Below, one piece after another: positions 13,773-28,449 of a stretch of 64,000 bases of DNA. Where the stretch lies: assembly GCA_000934455.1 (NCBI GenBank), contig KN884538.1, forward strand, positions 31,550-95,549, read 5' to 3'. The stretch comes from Apostichopus parvimensis. Taxonomy: Eukaryota > Echinodermata > Holothuroidea > Aspidochirotida > Stichopodidae. How positions within the stretch are numbered: position 1 is the stretch's first letter; each line of letters opens with the position of its first letter. The position numbers and the translations under genes were made by a program. The notes under the pieces were generated by a model. That model saw only the letters and a list, made by a program, of their open reading frames with translations. It made no database searches and was not told the DNA's origin.

Positions 13773-16700
13773 CTATTCTTGTGCTGCCTCCAGTGTGGCG
13801 ATGCGCTTCTCTTGTTGCTTCACGGTATCCTTCAGTTCGTTCACCTCGGCCAAGAGGCGTTCAAGCTGATTCTTCTGTTCCTGTAAGAGGCCAAAGGTTA
13901 TGACAATTGATTAGAACGGATCGCATCTTTGACTGATAAAATCAAATACCTAACGATACCTTTACATTGAAGCTATGCCTTTGATGCATCGGATAAGAAG
14001 CTGATGGGGGGGGAATGGAGCTTTCCAATCGCGAGTAAAATTAACAGAGGGCGCTGTCATTATCGGTCCTATCTAGCTTCACCGAACCTGACAAGCTGTC
14101 GCTACGAGGTTCGGTACCAATGACATGAAATCACCAGCAGCAATATAGCAGTACCGTGAGAAGATCACTGTGTAATTATTGAAGAAGAGAGATCATTTTA
14201 AAAATTTGGCCGAATTTTCCCAGTCCAGCAAACTTTTTAACACCCTTAATTTTTATTTTTATTCATCTATCTTAAACATGTTTCACATATGACAAAAGTT
14301 GCATAACTGAAACTTCGAGTCGATCATCCAGTGCTTCTGCAGACAAATTCACACGGTGTGTGTGCCTGTGCTTGTGAGCGACGCACTTTCACCCGAACGT
14401 TTGATTCAGAGATTCGTTAAACAGTACAGATTCTGCTCATTGTGACCTTTTATGGACATGACAGCGCCCTCAGTTTTCATTCCTTAACATTATTGCTTGT
14501 CGGACTGTCAAGGAGATTTCGAACGAGAGAATGACATTCCCCGTTGCCTAGTGATTGCCATGGTGATAAACTCTCACACCCAATTATCCACAACTTTCTA
14601 CCCAAATGGAAACAATCGTTCTCTTGGTTTCATTTCCATCGGATATTAAACTTACACATTGTATGCCTAACTGTGATGATGAGATGCTACTCGAGGAATA
14701 ATGATGAAAATTCATACAAGAGCTGATGAAGACAGCCAGTTGGGACAATTTCCTAATGCTAATACCTCTTTAAACTGTACACCAATATCATGCTCTTAAA
14801 GCACTGGTATTGACAGTACAAACAGTTCCTAACCTTGATCTGATAGAAACATGATATTCATACTGCTCGTACTGACAATACGAGTGCTCTGAAGCGGGGC
14901 ATAACACTACAGTATAAAAAAAAATTGTCCCAACTGGGTGATGAAGATTTAAGAGTAATGATGATTATTCATGACTGATAATTATTCAAGATCTTAATGA
15001 TGACTATTCAAGACTGCTGCTGATTATCACACATTTATCACACAGAGGGGGTCCTAAATTCTTGATAGCAAATACCCTTCAAGATATCAGCATGTCCTCA
15101 AGATCTCCTCAGAATTTCAAATTTGATGTCCCTCTTTTTTTATCCAGTTTGGGCATCAACCCTATCCACCACACTCCTATACCCCCATCCCCACCACCAC
15201 CCAGTAAATTATGTTCACTAAAATATGGACAAAAAAGGTCATATTTTAACATTTCAAGTCCCTAAAATAACATTCAAGATCTTTGTAAACATCATTCATC
15301 AAAGAAGTGGACAAATCTTCAACTATTCAGCAGACATTTTTCAAATGGATACATTTGACTTTCCGTGAAAGTATTTCTCTGCCAAACATATCAAAAACTA
15401 ACATCAGCAACCCTTGACTTACATTGAGCATCACGTACCATAGTGATTACAGTCTACCTACTATGTGGTATGTCAGAGGTACATATATGGATGCATACTA
15501 ATGATATAAGGCTACATAATAACTGGATGACTGAAATATAGTCATATCGTAATTCGGATATGTAAGCAGAGAGAATGGGTGAAGGTAAGTTTTGTCAAAG
15601 GATTGTTGTGGTTGACTGGAATGCATGTACAAACGATCAAACAGTAGGGGTGGGGGGAGAGAGGGGGTCCATCATTCTGATACACATCCCTCCCCCTTCC
15701 TAGAAAGATATATACTATGTTACACTTCTATTCTATCCCCCAGTTTAGATACTACACAAGGGCAAAGGACTCACAGGCATCATTCTGTTCTTGCCTATCA
15801 TGTAGTCTTGTTTCAATTCCTCTCGGGTGGGGGGGGGGGCTAGATGAGAGCATGTGGGGTATTTTTGTTAAAGTCACCTTTTGTGACATTCACAAATAGG
15901 TCTCTTTACAAAATCTCTTCCAGATGTGTAATTACAAAGTAGTCAAACTTGTAAATGACTAACTCTATTCCTGTCTTCTTTGTTATAAGGTGTTATCACC
16001 TTTCGTATCGTACAAGCTATATACTGAAACATCATAACCACTGAAAATTCCAAAAAACTGGGTTATATTCTATCGATTAATTAATTATCCATTTGACTCA
16101 TGCGAGAGATTTTACCGTGCAGGGATACTAGACGATAACGAGTAATCGTTTCACTGCGGACAACTTCGAGGTGAACGGAAAGAACTTCCTGATTCGAGAG
16201 GCAACTTTTAAGCTGTAAGTTACGATATTTAGCTGCACTGTAAATTTCAGTGATAGATTATAGGAGCCTCACATACAGCTTGCCAGTATGCTACTGTACT
16301 ATGTAAGATTAAAACTGCCCGTTAGCCAGTATATTACACTTATTAACGTGTTTAACTACTCTCACTTGAGCATTGATTCTCTCCGGGAATACAATTTTTT
16401 TGTGCAGCAGTTTTGAAGGTCCTGAATGTGTGTGTCTAATGACATATATGGTTCCTGTGTAAATAATTGATCTTTGGACTTCTATAGCAATTTCAACCTT
16501 TTTGCATAGCATTTTGTGATGTGAACCCCCCCTCCCACCCCCATTCTCCCCACACACGGCTCCCAAGTTCTCAGGTAAGAAATTCATCTGTGAAAGAAAT
16601 GAATCGCAATGTAGACTTCATTGAGAGTGACTAGTAATACTCCTAACACAATTGGTACATAGACAGGAGAATTTTTTCGAAACTTCCATTCGGGACATTA

Positions 16701-19700
16701 AGAGGTTTGGGAGGCCGATGATATTATATCGGCATCATATGAAGTCATCAAGTAGACACCGCCCGAAACGGGAAAAAAATATAACAGAGAACGATACTTA
16801 TACGATGCACTGGAGTAAATTCCAAAGCATTCCGAAAGGTCATACCAATGTCAAACACCTTTTATAGTTTAGGTCACTAAATTCAATGTAGTACACACAC
16901 TTTCAAGTATTCCAAGTAACAATTAACATGACTGAACATCGTCGTGTGAATTCTTTGATTTTGTTTGTTTTTTGCCAACATGAAAAAGGTCTCTCGATTA
17001 AACGGTTTGGACTAATGCATGCCATGCTGTAGCACTCCAAACCCAACACAACAACTGTTAATTACGTAGCCACTCCAATAGGAAATACCACAGGGTGGGT
17101 AAGGGGTAGTTCTCAATTACTACAGCAATTCTTGACTCAATTATCTAGTCAATGGGGCACAGATGAGGAGAGGGGAGGTGAGGGGATGGTAGGGAGTTAA
17201 TGCTTTGTCATGAAATTTCTATTCTTTGTGGCAGGCAACAATATGCTAGGCAGATGCCTTAAAACACTTAAGATTCAAAACCATTGAAAATTGGTGTTTT
17301 GGGTTAAAACAACTTCAAACTATAAAAATTTCGCGCTCACACACAGCGGGAGAAACACGCGATAACATGGGGCGAGACCCGTAAAAAAAAACACACACAC
17401 GAGAGACACCCCAAAATAAAACAGAAAAACCTGAGAGCACACGTGGAAAAAATTAAATAGGTCTGTGCAACAGACTGACAGTTTGAGTTTACTGTACATG
17501 TGTTTGAGTGGTGGGAGAGAGTGAGAGACGTTACACTACAAAACACACAGAATCAAGGAAAGTTAACATTCCAAAAGACCCTAGGATTTCTAGAGGTTAC
17601 TAATATTCGTTGGACCTGCCTTTGTTGGGTCTAGAATGTATACCTATCTATGTTTGAAAAGTTTTGGAAAAGTGTTAAAAAAAAGTGTTAAAAAAAAGTG
17701 TTGTAAAGTGTTGAGAGGGAAGAGTGGGTGGGGCAGGCTGACAAATTGCCTATTCTGAATGCAATCCTTTGTTCTTCAAACTTTTGTTGAGTTAAAGAAT
17801 ACAGCAGGAGGCTACTGTTCCAATCCAGGCAGGTAAAGGCCCCATGTGATAGAAATTATATACTCTAAATCAAAGTTCTTTCTCAAGTCTGAAACCAGAC
17901 AAATTCATGTCAATTTTTTCTTTGGAGGAAAAATCCTCAAAGTCGCAAAAAACAAAACCGCATTCATATTTTACAAACTTACTTGCTTTAATAAAGACAT
18001 CGGAACTAAATTATGAAGTGATCACATGAGCAAACACTCAAAAGTCACTTTGCCAGCCAAATGTTAGAAAAAGTACCTTTCCCGGCCCACGTTCACACCT
18101 CCCCCCCCCCCCTCCAAAAAAAAGAAGTAAGAAGAAAAAACATGGTAGAGTTGTAGTCGATTCTACTACTAGTGGGTTAGTTCTCTGTCTACGGCAAATA
18201 TTAAACGTTGTCTACGGTATGTCTGAGATGTACAAAAATGTGGCAGGGAGATGCATGTCCAGCGAGAGAAAGCAGGGAATGACTGAGGTTTGGAAAAGTG
18301 GAGAGGGTAAGACATGTTCGACAACGATGGAATGACAACTACACATGCCAGGGATGTCTGGATGGAAGACAACTTAACATGAAGAAGAAGGAGGAGAAAC
18401 CAAAAAAAAGTTACGAGGGTCAGGTCTTCCAGGAAGGAAATTCTCCCATCGTGATCCATTACCGAGGTTCGCAACTGTCCAAAGTCGTCCAGAAGGGTTT
18501 TCAAGTCCAAGGCTGCTTGAGAATTATTCGATGCAGGTTTTGGACTAGAAATGACAGGCTTTGCGGGAGGATTTGATTCTTTAGAAGCGGGAGAGGAAAT
18601 TGGTTTTTGGGCAGAGGAGTCAGAAGTTTTGTCTTCTGAAGGAGGAGGTGCCGCTTGTTCCTCTTTATGAGGAGAGGAAGATGGCGGTCCCCCCAGTGGT
18701 TTCTTTTCATCCTCTTTCGAGGTCACGCTTAAATCTAAGATGGGGTCGGGGTCCTGTCGAGAGATAGGTGTACAAAGAAAATGTGTTTAGATCTTCTGTT
18801 ATAACAATCATAATGACACTGGCAATGAAGAAGAAGATGGCAAAATATCACATATTTCTTGCATCAGAAATAAGGCACTTGACCTATCTGTGAAGTCTAT
18901 TATATCTGAACTGATCACTATTCAAGGGACAAGCATTGTAGAATGTTGGAGGAAGTCTAATCTACAGTTACATCATGCTACTCAACTACTCACAACACTT
19001 TTACTTCCATAGCCCTTTCATCCAGCGTTTGCAATAGGACGCGCGATTTCGGGATTCCCACGGTTCATCTAGAGGGTCGGGCAAAAATATTTTCTCTTGG
19101 GGGGAATTTCCCACAACAATTCCTGTTACTTCAGGCAACTTGCACTATTACTGTAGGTTACAAAACTTGCCAATAACAAGCCAGATATTATTAAGTCTTG
19201 TTTAATTTTCTAAGGAGTAATGTGATTGGTCAAATCTTTCCAAAGAGAAAACACTGGCTTCGTTAGTGCAGCACTACACAGTGTGTATTGGTCGCAATGG
19301 TCGACCATGTGTACTGCACTATATATGCGCTAAATCTCGGTACAGGCATATATTATTTCATTGTTCATTGGTCCAATTTAGTTGTCCGTCCATTCGTCTC
19401 GTTTTAAAATGTGTCCTTAAATCTGTTTTCGTTTTTTTTCCCTTTGATCCTGCTAGGATCGAAACATCAGGCTTGTTGCTGTAGAAAAGCAGTTTTATAA
19501 CTGTTTCTTCTCTCTTTCACATTCAGAATTCATGTTGCTGATTCTTTTATCAACGTCTTAATGTGTCACCCTTGGTTTACCAGTCACATCATTCGATGCA
19601 ACATTGCCTGCCTTACTTTCTCAGTTTCAAACCCATGTACCTACCTTAAAGGACATATTAATATTTCTCATTTACTCTGAGAGACGTCATCCTAATTCCA

Positions 19701-22700
19701 GTCACTATAGGTGCAAATTAAATCCTTAGGAGGGACAAATACAATTCACATTCACAAATGAATACATTGTTTCAAATGTTACTCTATTCTTCCTTTGTGT
19801 CTTGAAGTTGTTAAATCCAAGTGACTTCATCCAAGTTCAAGTCATGTTTAGGTACAAATTTAAATGCTATGAGGGACAAGTATTCTTCATAGTCACAGAT
19901 TGGATACTATTGTATTCCAAGAAAAACATCATCACTCCTACTCTCCCATTACGATAGTTGAGCCGACCAGACGAGTTTCCCTTCACTAAATATTGATGCA
20001 AAAGATCTTTTGATGTGATGTGCCTTTTACATATGAATAGTAACAACAGGAAAGTGTGGCTTGAAAAATGTGATATTCATTTGATGAAATGTTATGAAAG
20101 GCTCTCATAGTTTGCTGAATTGCAATTTTATTGTTGGTGGCGCTAGGTAAGTTTCATCAAATTGCCGAAACTGAGCGGCTAAATGCAAGCGGTTGCTCTT
20201 GACAAAAACTCTATTGTACCACTTTAAAACGTGTCCTTCAACAATGATACTACCAGTGGCCTATTTCCGAACCCAAGAGTCGAAAAAACCAGTAGTGTTG
20301 CACCGGTAAAATGGTTGCCAAAGTGGCGTTAAAAGAAATGCAACATACTGCTGACAAGAGAATTCACAAGGCAGTCATATTTATATGTTCTCACATTCAA
20401 ACTTACAGGACCACAACATCTACCACCACTACATTTTTCAATCGATACGAATGTACTCCTGGATGCCCCCTCTCACCCCCCACCCTCCCGCGCCTCCCAT
20501 AACTCCAACACTACGGAAGGTGAAGAACATCTGTTCAGAATCATTGTAGAAAACTGATTAAATTGGACAGAAAAGTCTATTTCAAAAAAACTTCACAAGC
20601 CAGAAATGAAAAAAAAAAATGAAATTTGGCTAAATTTATGTTAAAAGTATCTAGATAGCAGTTGGTATGTGGCTATCAAAGATGAAATAATGTGACTTAC
20701 CTTTGTCTCTTGGCCACCTTTAACTTCTTCCTTTGGCGGGTTGGACGCAACACGACTCACGGGTGCCTTGGCCGTTACTACAGAGATGAGATGAAACAAA
20801 ACGAAAAAAAAACCACTCAACATTTAAAGTCACATGAATCAATCTTTAAGATCTGTCTCTTTCATAGGCATGGTGGATCACGATATATATTTTCAGGTCA
20901 TCACTGACAACCTCTCATGTACAAAAGTAATAGAGAAAAGGGGAATCTTAATGAGGGAAAAAAAAGGGGAAAAAGAAACATAATTACATGATTATCATAT
21001 ATATATGCACTAAAAATATCATCGCTTTTTGACTTTTAGGTTTCAAATAACAGGTCGTTACCATGGAGACGTTAACGTGCCAATTGTTGATATATATCCA
21101 TTTCACTTTATGGGCAATATTCTGCAAAATGTCATATTGCTCATTTATTATCTCAACACAATGCAAAAAAAAAAGAGAGTTGATTTACAGTACTTCTTGT
21201 TAAATTTAAGAAATGTAACATTTTGCAGATTGTTAGATTTCTCACTCGGCGAGGGAGTAGCTTGCAATTCAACAGTTATTGGCAAAGTGTATGTTTATTC
21301 GCTCACTTATTAATTTGTAAATCAATCAATTAAACATTCTGTTGCAAACAGATGGGTTTCACGTATCATAACTGAATATTTAAAATTTGGATGAAAATGA
21401 TAAGATTCCTATTATAATCAATTTGGAATTTTTTTCTGGTAATTTCTGAAAATTTACTCCGTATGTTTAAGGAGCAATTCATTTTGTTGCAAAATGTTAA
21501 ATTATTGATATTTGATAGGGAGGTCAGTTTTGAGCTGATTGAGATATTGATCACTAAATAAAATTGACGAAATTGGTCAATACGTTACAAATTGTTAACA
21601 TAAAGATGAGCATTTGGTGGAAGTCTTAAATGTATCTACAGGGAGAAGATATTAAACATTTGAACGGCACCTAAGTAACATTTCAATACATAACTGTTTG
21701 GTCAGCCTATGTGAAGTTACAACAGCCAAAGAGGGAATGTATCAAATAAAAAAGATTTGCTCTCAACATGTCATCAGCCAATCAAAAGCTTGCATAGCAT
21801 TTCAATTGTGATTTCATGCAAGAAATCTCATGAACTAGTAATTGAATATTCCTGCAGAGCAAACCAAATAGAAAACATGCTGCTTGAGGACATGAACAAT
21901 TTGCTTGCAAGCTGATAACCTAGTGGCAGATAGTAAGGTTGACAGCTTTTCACGATGCCAATGTCATTTGGAAGTCGCAGGGGCAAGGAATTATTTACCT
22001 GGTATTGATTTTGAAATATTCTATGCACAATCGAGCAAATTGGTTAAACAAATACTGGAATTTTGTTGCATTTTTTTTTTTTATATACATATAACAAGGG
22101 AATGGGGGTGGGGGGTTCGGGAGAAGCAGTCCACTACTGTACAAGAAACAAAATTCACATACCCCAAAATGGTGATCATTAAAGCCATCTCTTGAGGTGA
22201 AAAGATGTCAGTATAATCAGGACTACAAAGTCATACGGGAGTGGTGTATCATCTTTCTGACGGCAGCACTGCTAGATTTATTTTTTCATCCCAAAGAGAC
22301 TCAAATTGCTTCGCAGTGCTCATTAAGAGAAAGAGAAAAATGGTTTTCTGAAAAGCGAGAAGAGCGACTCACCGGGTGCGGCCTTTGGTTCGTCTTTCGG
22401 CTGGCTCTTGGCCGGTGCTGTTGAGGCTGCCGTGCTCCTGCCCAGACGTGAGGATCTCTTCGCTGGGGCGGCCACGCTCGTACCCTTGAAGAGCGTCTCC
22501 ATGTCCAAGTCCTTGCGGGGTTTGTTGGCACCCTTGACCCACTCGTCCGCCGTCATGGATGGTTCGATGGACATGCAGGGAGGGTAGATATCATTTTGGA
22601 ATAGCTCAGACTATCGAGAGAGAGAGAGAGAAAAAAAATGTGAAGAATTTCAAAGAGTTTGTGACGGGAAATATTCCAGAGACAGACAACGTGACGGTTA

Positions 22701-25700
22701 CCAGGACGACAGAAAAAAACATCCCAGAAGACTGGCTAGCTGATGACGACATCTCAATGTCTCGTAACTTGCCGTTTTGCCGTTGCTACAGGGTGTGCTT
22801 CAAAAACCTTTGCTCCCCTGTTATAATCTTTCTCAAAATTTTCCCTTGAGATGTGATTCATCCGGAATGTTTGCAAAGCTCTTGTTGTACTATTAGTTCA
22901 AGGCTTTTTCATAATACAAACATTTTCGTAAAGACATTTTCCTTATGTGATAACAATAATAATAATAGCGATTCATAATGCGCGCATATCTGCCCTGCGG
23001 TGTGCTCAAGGCGCAAAAAAAAAAGAAAAAAAAAAGGGTATGGTAAAAGAAAAGAAAAACTTAAATTAAAACTAAATCACTGAAAGCTTCATGCATGAGA
23101 TGAGTTTTATGGAGTTCTTTGAAAGTCAAAATGATGAATGATGAATGATTTGTATACTTTTTAATGAAAACGTGGGACTTATTTCAGCTCATTTGGCCTA
23201 AACCGGTTGCTATATACAATCATCAACTTGCACCCATATTTAAAAGCCCCTTATATTCACAATGAAATTCAAATACATTTCTTGGCCTCCTCCTACTTAT
23301 TCAGAAATTTTACAAGAGCATAGTTTTGAAACAGCCAACTTTTGTCACTATCATATCCCTGTATCGAGGTATTTTTAGAGTTGATAAATAGGGACCCCTT
23401 TGGTTAAGTGTCTGGCGATGAGGAGTAACATTGGTGAGATTATGAACCTCTCCCTAAACATATTAAACTTACCTTTCTTGGAACGACCATGGAAGTTGGT
23501 TCGCATAGTCCTCTGTCTACGAGCCTGTAAAATCGAGCAACCTCGTGGCTGTTTACGTCCAGTCCACGTTTCGGCATGAAACCCAATCCTTTCGTTGCAT
23601 CTTTGGGTTGATACAGCGCCAGCCAAAACACGTAAGGCTTCTTGTCCTCGATTTCGTAATAAAGGAGTTTGCAGTCTCCCTAAAATATTCAAAAACACAG
23701 ACATACATATTTATAGATATGTATATTTACTTCATATTTTGAACATCAATTTAAATGTGTCTTTNNNNNNNNNNNNNNNNNNNNNNNNNNNNNNNNNNNN
23801 NNNNNNNNNNNNNNNNNNNNNNNNNNNNNNNNNNNNNNNNNNNNNNNNNNNNNNNNNNNNNNNNNNNNNNNNNNNNNNNNNNNNNNNNNNNNNNNNNNNN
23901 NNNNNNNNNNNNNNNNNNNNNNNNNNNNNNNNNNNNNNNNNNNNNNNNNNNNNNNNNNNNNNNNNNNNNNNNNNNNNNNNNNNNNNNNNNNNNNNNNNNN
24001 NNNNNNNNNNNNNNNNNNNNNNNNNNNNNNNNNNNNNNNNNNNNNNNNNNNNNNNNNNNNNNNNNNNNNNNNNNNNNNNNNNNNNNNNNNNNNNNNNNNN
24101 NNNNNNNNNNNNNNNNNNNNNNNNNNNNNNNNNNNNNNNNNNNNNNNNNNNNNNNNNNNNNNNNNNNNNNNNNNNNNNNNNNNNNNNNNNNNNNNNNNNN
24201 NNNNNNNNNNNNNNNNNNNNNNNNNNNNNNNNNNNNNNNNNNNNNNNNNNNNNNNNNNNNNNNNNNNNNNNNNNNNNNNNNNNNNNNNNNNNNNNNNNNN
24301 NNNNNNNNNNNNNNNNNNNNNNNNNNNNNNNNNNNNNNNNNNNNNNNNNNNNNNNNNNNNNNNNNNNNNNNNNNNNNNNNNNNNNNNNNNNNNNNNNNNN
24401 NNNNNNNNNNNNNNNNNNNNNNNNNNNNNNNNNNNNNNNNNNNNNNNNNNNNNNNNNNNNNNNNNNNNNNNNNNNNNNNNNNNNNNNNNNNNNNNNNNNN
24501 NNNNNNNNNNNNNNNNNNNNNNNNNNNNNNNNNNNNNNNNNNNNNNNNNNNNNNNNNNNNNNNNNNNNNNNNNNNNNNNNNNNNNNNNNNNNNNNNNNNN
24601 NNNNNNNNNNNNNNNNNNNNNNNNNNNNNNNNNNNNNNNNNNNNNNNNNNNNNNNNNNNNNNNNNNNNNNNNNNNNNNNNNNNNNNNNNNNNNNNNNNNN
24701 NNNNNNNNNNNNNNNNNNNNNNNNNNNNNNNNNNNNNNNGCAAGTCGCAATCTAGAAACAAGTGAAACTTACTTTCTTCAACACTGTTTACTTACATGGT
24801 GTCATAAAGTTTCAGCATGGCTATAGTTTGGAATTTTAGGTTTATGACACTTGATAGAGTCATTACATACAGCATATGTACCTTTCCTTAGTGTCGTAGT
24901 GTAACTGCTGAGTTAAGTTCACATTTCTTTCATATGAAACAGACAAAGAGAATAATGGTCTAAGCTATAACACTGTAGGTCTTTTGAACTTACTTTTGCG
25001 CCTAAGTACACCAGGTTAAGGTCCTCATCATAGAATATATTGAAGGTGTTGCTGCCATTATCCACACTCTCTGATGTCAAAGGAGTCGCCATATTGCTCT
25101 AATGAAAAATGGACATATATTTGGAAAAAAAAGAGAAGAAAACGATATTACATTTTCCGTATACAATCATGTTTTACTTTGTATAAGCAAAATGACACAT
25201 CCTTCCTTACAAAATAGATAAATCAATGATGTTGGTGGGGGGGGGGAAGGAATATGACCTTTAAATAATTTGGCAGTTTTACAGGCTTAATTAATGTTTC
25301 AAGCAACCCAATGCACTCGGGAAGCAAATCAGAAACAACATGGCATTTCCTTCTCTAGAAACATCAGATTGTATGAGCAGGAGCACTTTGTGAATCGTGG
25401 ACAGCAAGAGGGGACACATAGATATTGCAAAATGGACTCCCCAAAATGGACACCGCAAAGAGACACCGGTCCTTCACCATCTGCTGTCCGAGGTTGCACT
25501 GATTTTCCTACATACTTGATTAACGTTATTTTATTTATTTTTTTTTTTGCTTTAAAGCTTGCATCATCTTCAAATTATCTGCTCTTATAGAAACTTAAAT
25601 GAATGACGATCGTTGCCGGCTGAACCACGGATGTGTGGTGCTAGAGTACTCACAATGTCGTAGAACCGGTACTGGCGTTCCCCCATCTTTGTCGATCCCA

Positions 25701-28418
25701 CCGCAAAGGCTCTGTCGTCTTTCAGCATCTTAATCTTTTGGCACTTGCTGCTCCCGAAGCCCGCTCCAACCTTGAGGGGCAAAGTTTTAAAGAACGAGAG
25801 TGAAAATATGGCAAAATTTTGAGCAGAGAGGGAATACCTGAAATTCGGAACGGGTAGTACAATATGAACAGTACCCAGACAATGTCTCAGGGACTAGGAA
25901 GATCTTTCTTTACAGAGAAGTATAACAACCATTGCAGCTCTGATGCAATTCTTATTGTTAAAGTTAAAGATAACCTCAGTTCACATCCCACTCGAAATAC
26001 TATTAAACACACTTTTACTGTAGTGCGCATGGTCTCAAAATTACCTATGATAATAATCAGCAGTTATTTTTAACGGTGCTTAAGCGACCACAAATGTGGG
26101 AGAAGCCCGTAAGGGCTTATGGATTACAACTTCAATGTCGGGTGGCTACCAATTCAACATTTTAGCTCAAATTTGGAATCTTTTCAAATTAGAAAGTCAT
26201 TTCGAATGGGAAAACCATAGATTGCTCTTGGATGGAAAACCCACCTTACTATGACCCGGCCGGGTATCGAACCCGGAACCTCCCGATTGCTAAGCCTCAT
26301 TGCTTCAAATGCCACCGCCTTTATCCACTCGGCCACAGCACCGAATGACTAAAAGTCAATATCAACTTCAGCCCAGCACTTAATATGCAAATTAGGTGGA
26401 TTTGTGTGCATACAGAGCATGGAGACAGTAAAGCTAATTAAGCAATGACATAAATAATTACGATAACAGTCAGAATGCCATAGGTAGTTAAACCAGGGGT
26501 TTCAAGCATTGTCGGGGTATAATCATGAATATTTGTCACATTTATTGACCTAGAGCTGCTGATCTAACTTGTGTCATTTACCGATTTCACTTCCCCCGAT
26601 CTTGCATCGATTATTCGCAGCTGCTTGTCCTTGCAGGTAGTACCTATCGTGTTTCCCGCAGGGTTCCACGACGCCGACCAAATAACACCTGGATGGCAAT
26701 CGACGGAAAGTAAGGCCTCGGCTGCTCCAACGTCCCAAATGATAAGCAAATCATCAGCAGCTATAGGGTGTTAAAATAAGATATTTAGAGTTGATAGTGC
26801 TCAACTTATAAACGGAAAAAATTGGTCAGAGTAAGTTATTGTACATGTATATGTGAGGATTTCCCATCTCCTTAAGGCATTTTAGACAAACTTACAGAAG
26901 GGGGGAAAAAATGTTATGGTTTGATCAAAAAGGATAATAAGGCAATTACTTTCTGGAAAACAATCTACTGAGCTTTGAAGCCTGTACTGTCAACCACACA
27001 TTGACTGTCAGAAAAATAGAAAAGAAAAAAAAAACAGATGACTCTTATTGAAATTTCATGTTTTATGTCCTCTGCTGACCCTCAAATAACCTTTGACCTT
27101 TGCTTAAAGCTTTCAAGCCATTGTACAGTACTCAATGTGGGTGATTTCCAGATATATCTACTGTATCTGAGATCCTTGACTGTGACGTCATCTCTACAAG
27201 GGAGTGTCATACACACACGTACACACGCACATTTGCATAGTCACACTTGTCCACATACCATACTGTAGCTTAGCATGAAATTTCCAACAAACCATAGCTT
27301 AGCATGATATTTTCAACATACCATAGCTTAGCAGGATATTTTCAGCCACAGGATTCCACTCTATGCTAAGTACTTTCTTCTGATGTCCACAGAGCATTTC
27401 CTCTGACTCGGTCAAAGGCTCAGACAACCCTTCATCTGGAATGAACCATACTTTGACTGTTGTGTCCTCTGAGCAGCTGGCGATGATATTATCATTGTGA
27501 GGACACCACGCAACGTCTAGCACAACTTGCTTGTGACCGCAGACGCGAGGCTGGTTGATATCTATACGTCCGTACTGGAGGAGGACAGAAGAAAAAAACA
27601 GAGGAAGGAATTATTTTTTAAGTTGACGCAAATTACAACCCTTGGGTTTATCACGAAAAAAACCTTTCATATTCTGTCGCTCATTTCAGGAACGTTAAAC
27701 GTTTCTGTTTATTTCCAGTATTCTTTAAAGAAGCCAACGGCAACCAACATCTTTTGTAATCTTACGTGACAGACATGACTGTGATGAACAAACTGCCTCT
27801 TTATAAAGCTTTATAAATCTTAACTGTTTTTCATATCCTATTTATAAATATGTACTTTCATGTACTTAGAATGGATTTTTAATAAACTTGAAACTAGTAA
27901 GGACTCAAGGGTACTGTCCTGGGAAAGGCTCTTTCGACTACAGATGTGTCATTGAACTTACCAGATTGAAGCATACCCAGGCTACTGTATACAGAACAAA
28001 CGAAGGCGCAAAATTCAGTTTTGAGATCACGTCATGGGGAATTCAAAACACTGCTATCAGTCTAGAGTTATCTTTTCTACAGTATACCACTTTTTTGATA
28101 TTTAAGAAATGAACTCTTAAAATATACTCAGTCTTATCGATTAAACATGGCTGGTCAGTTCCTCGGGTGCAATGTCGGTAGGAAGCCGTACAAGTTTTTT
28201 TCGGCCATAAATAAGATGTTCACAAATGCATTACAGACTTGTCGTCGGGGATAAATGGTGGTTGAATGCATGCTATCCAAGGCTGCTGTTGTTGTTGTTG
28301 TTCATATGAAATTAAAAGGCAGGGGTGGGGGGCATGCTTTGGTAGAGTCTATATCAGCACCTAAAATACAATAGCTTTACAAGTACATTTACTGTAGGCC
28401 TGGCACTGAGGGACTGGT

Positions 28419-28449
<31 letters not shown>

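Larger units (their letters stand above)
13881..18414 (-). other. Coronin intron 9
   Basis: Donor GTAACT, acceptor TTACAG after a pyrimidine tract. It contains a TIR element (14043-14475) and a run of AAAAAGTGTT units near 17660-17715. G-rich and C-rich tracts occur at 15640, 15830 and 18103. No exon is supported; ORFs in it are chance. Confidence 0.8.

Noticed and set aside
23595-24765. ORFs of 330-390 codons across the assembly gap on both strands
   Set aside because: They are made of N (X residues) between 23765 and 24739; the coronin exons on either side join directly, so nothing is encoded there.
26252-26340. Functional tRNA-Ser gene on the - strand
   Set aside because: A- and B-boxes are good, but the 3' side lacks the acceptor-strand complement and the sequence continues into a SINE body.
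28420-28449. (ATC)n as part of a coding repeat
   Set aside because: Lies deep inside coronin intron 1, with stops in all nearby frames; plain microsatellite.
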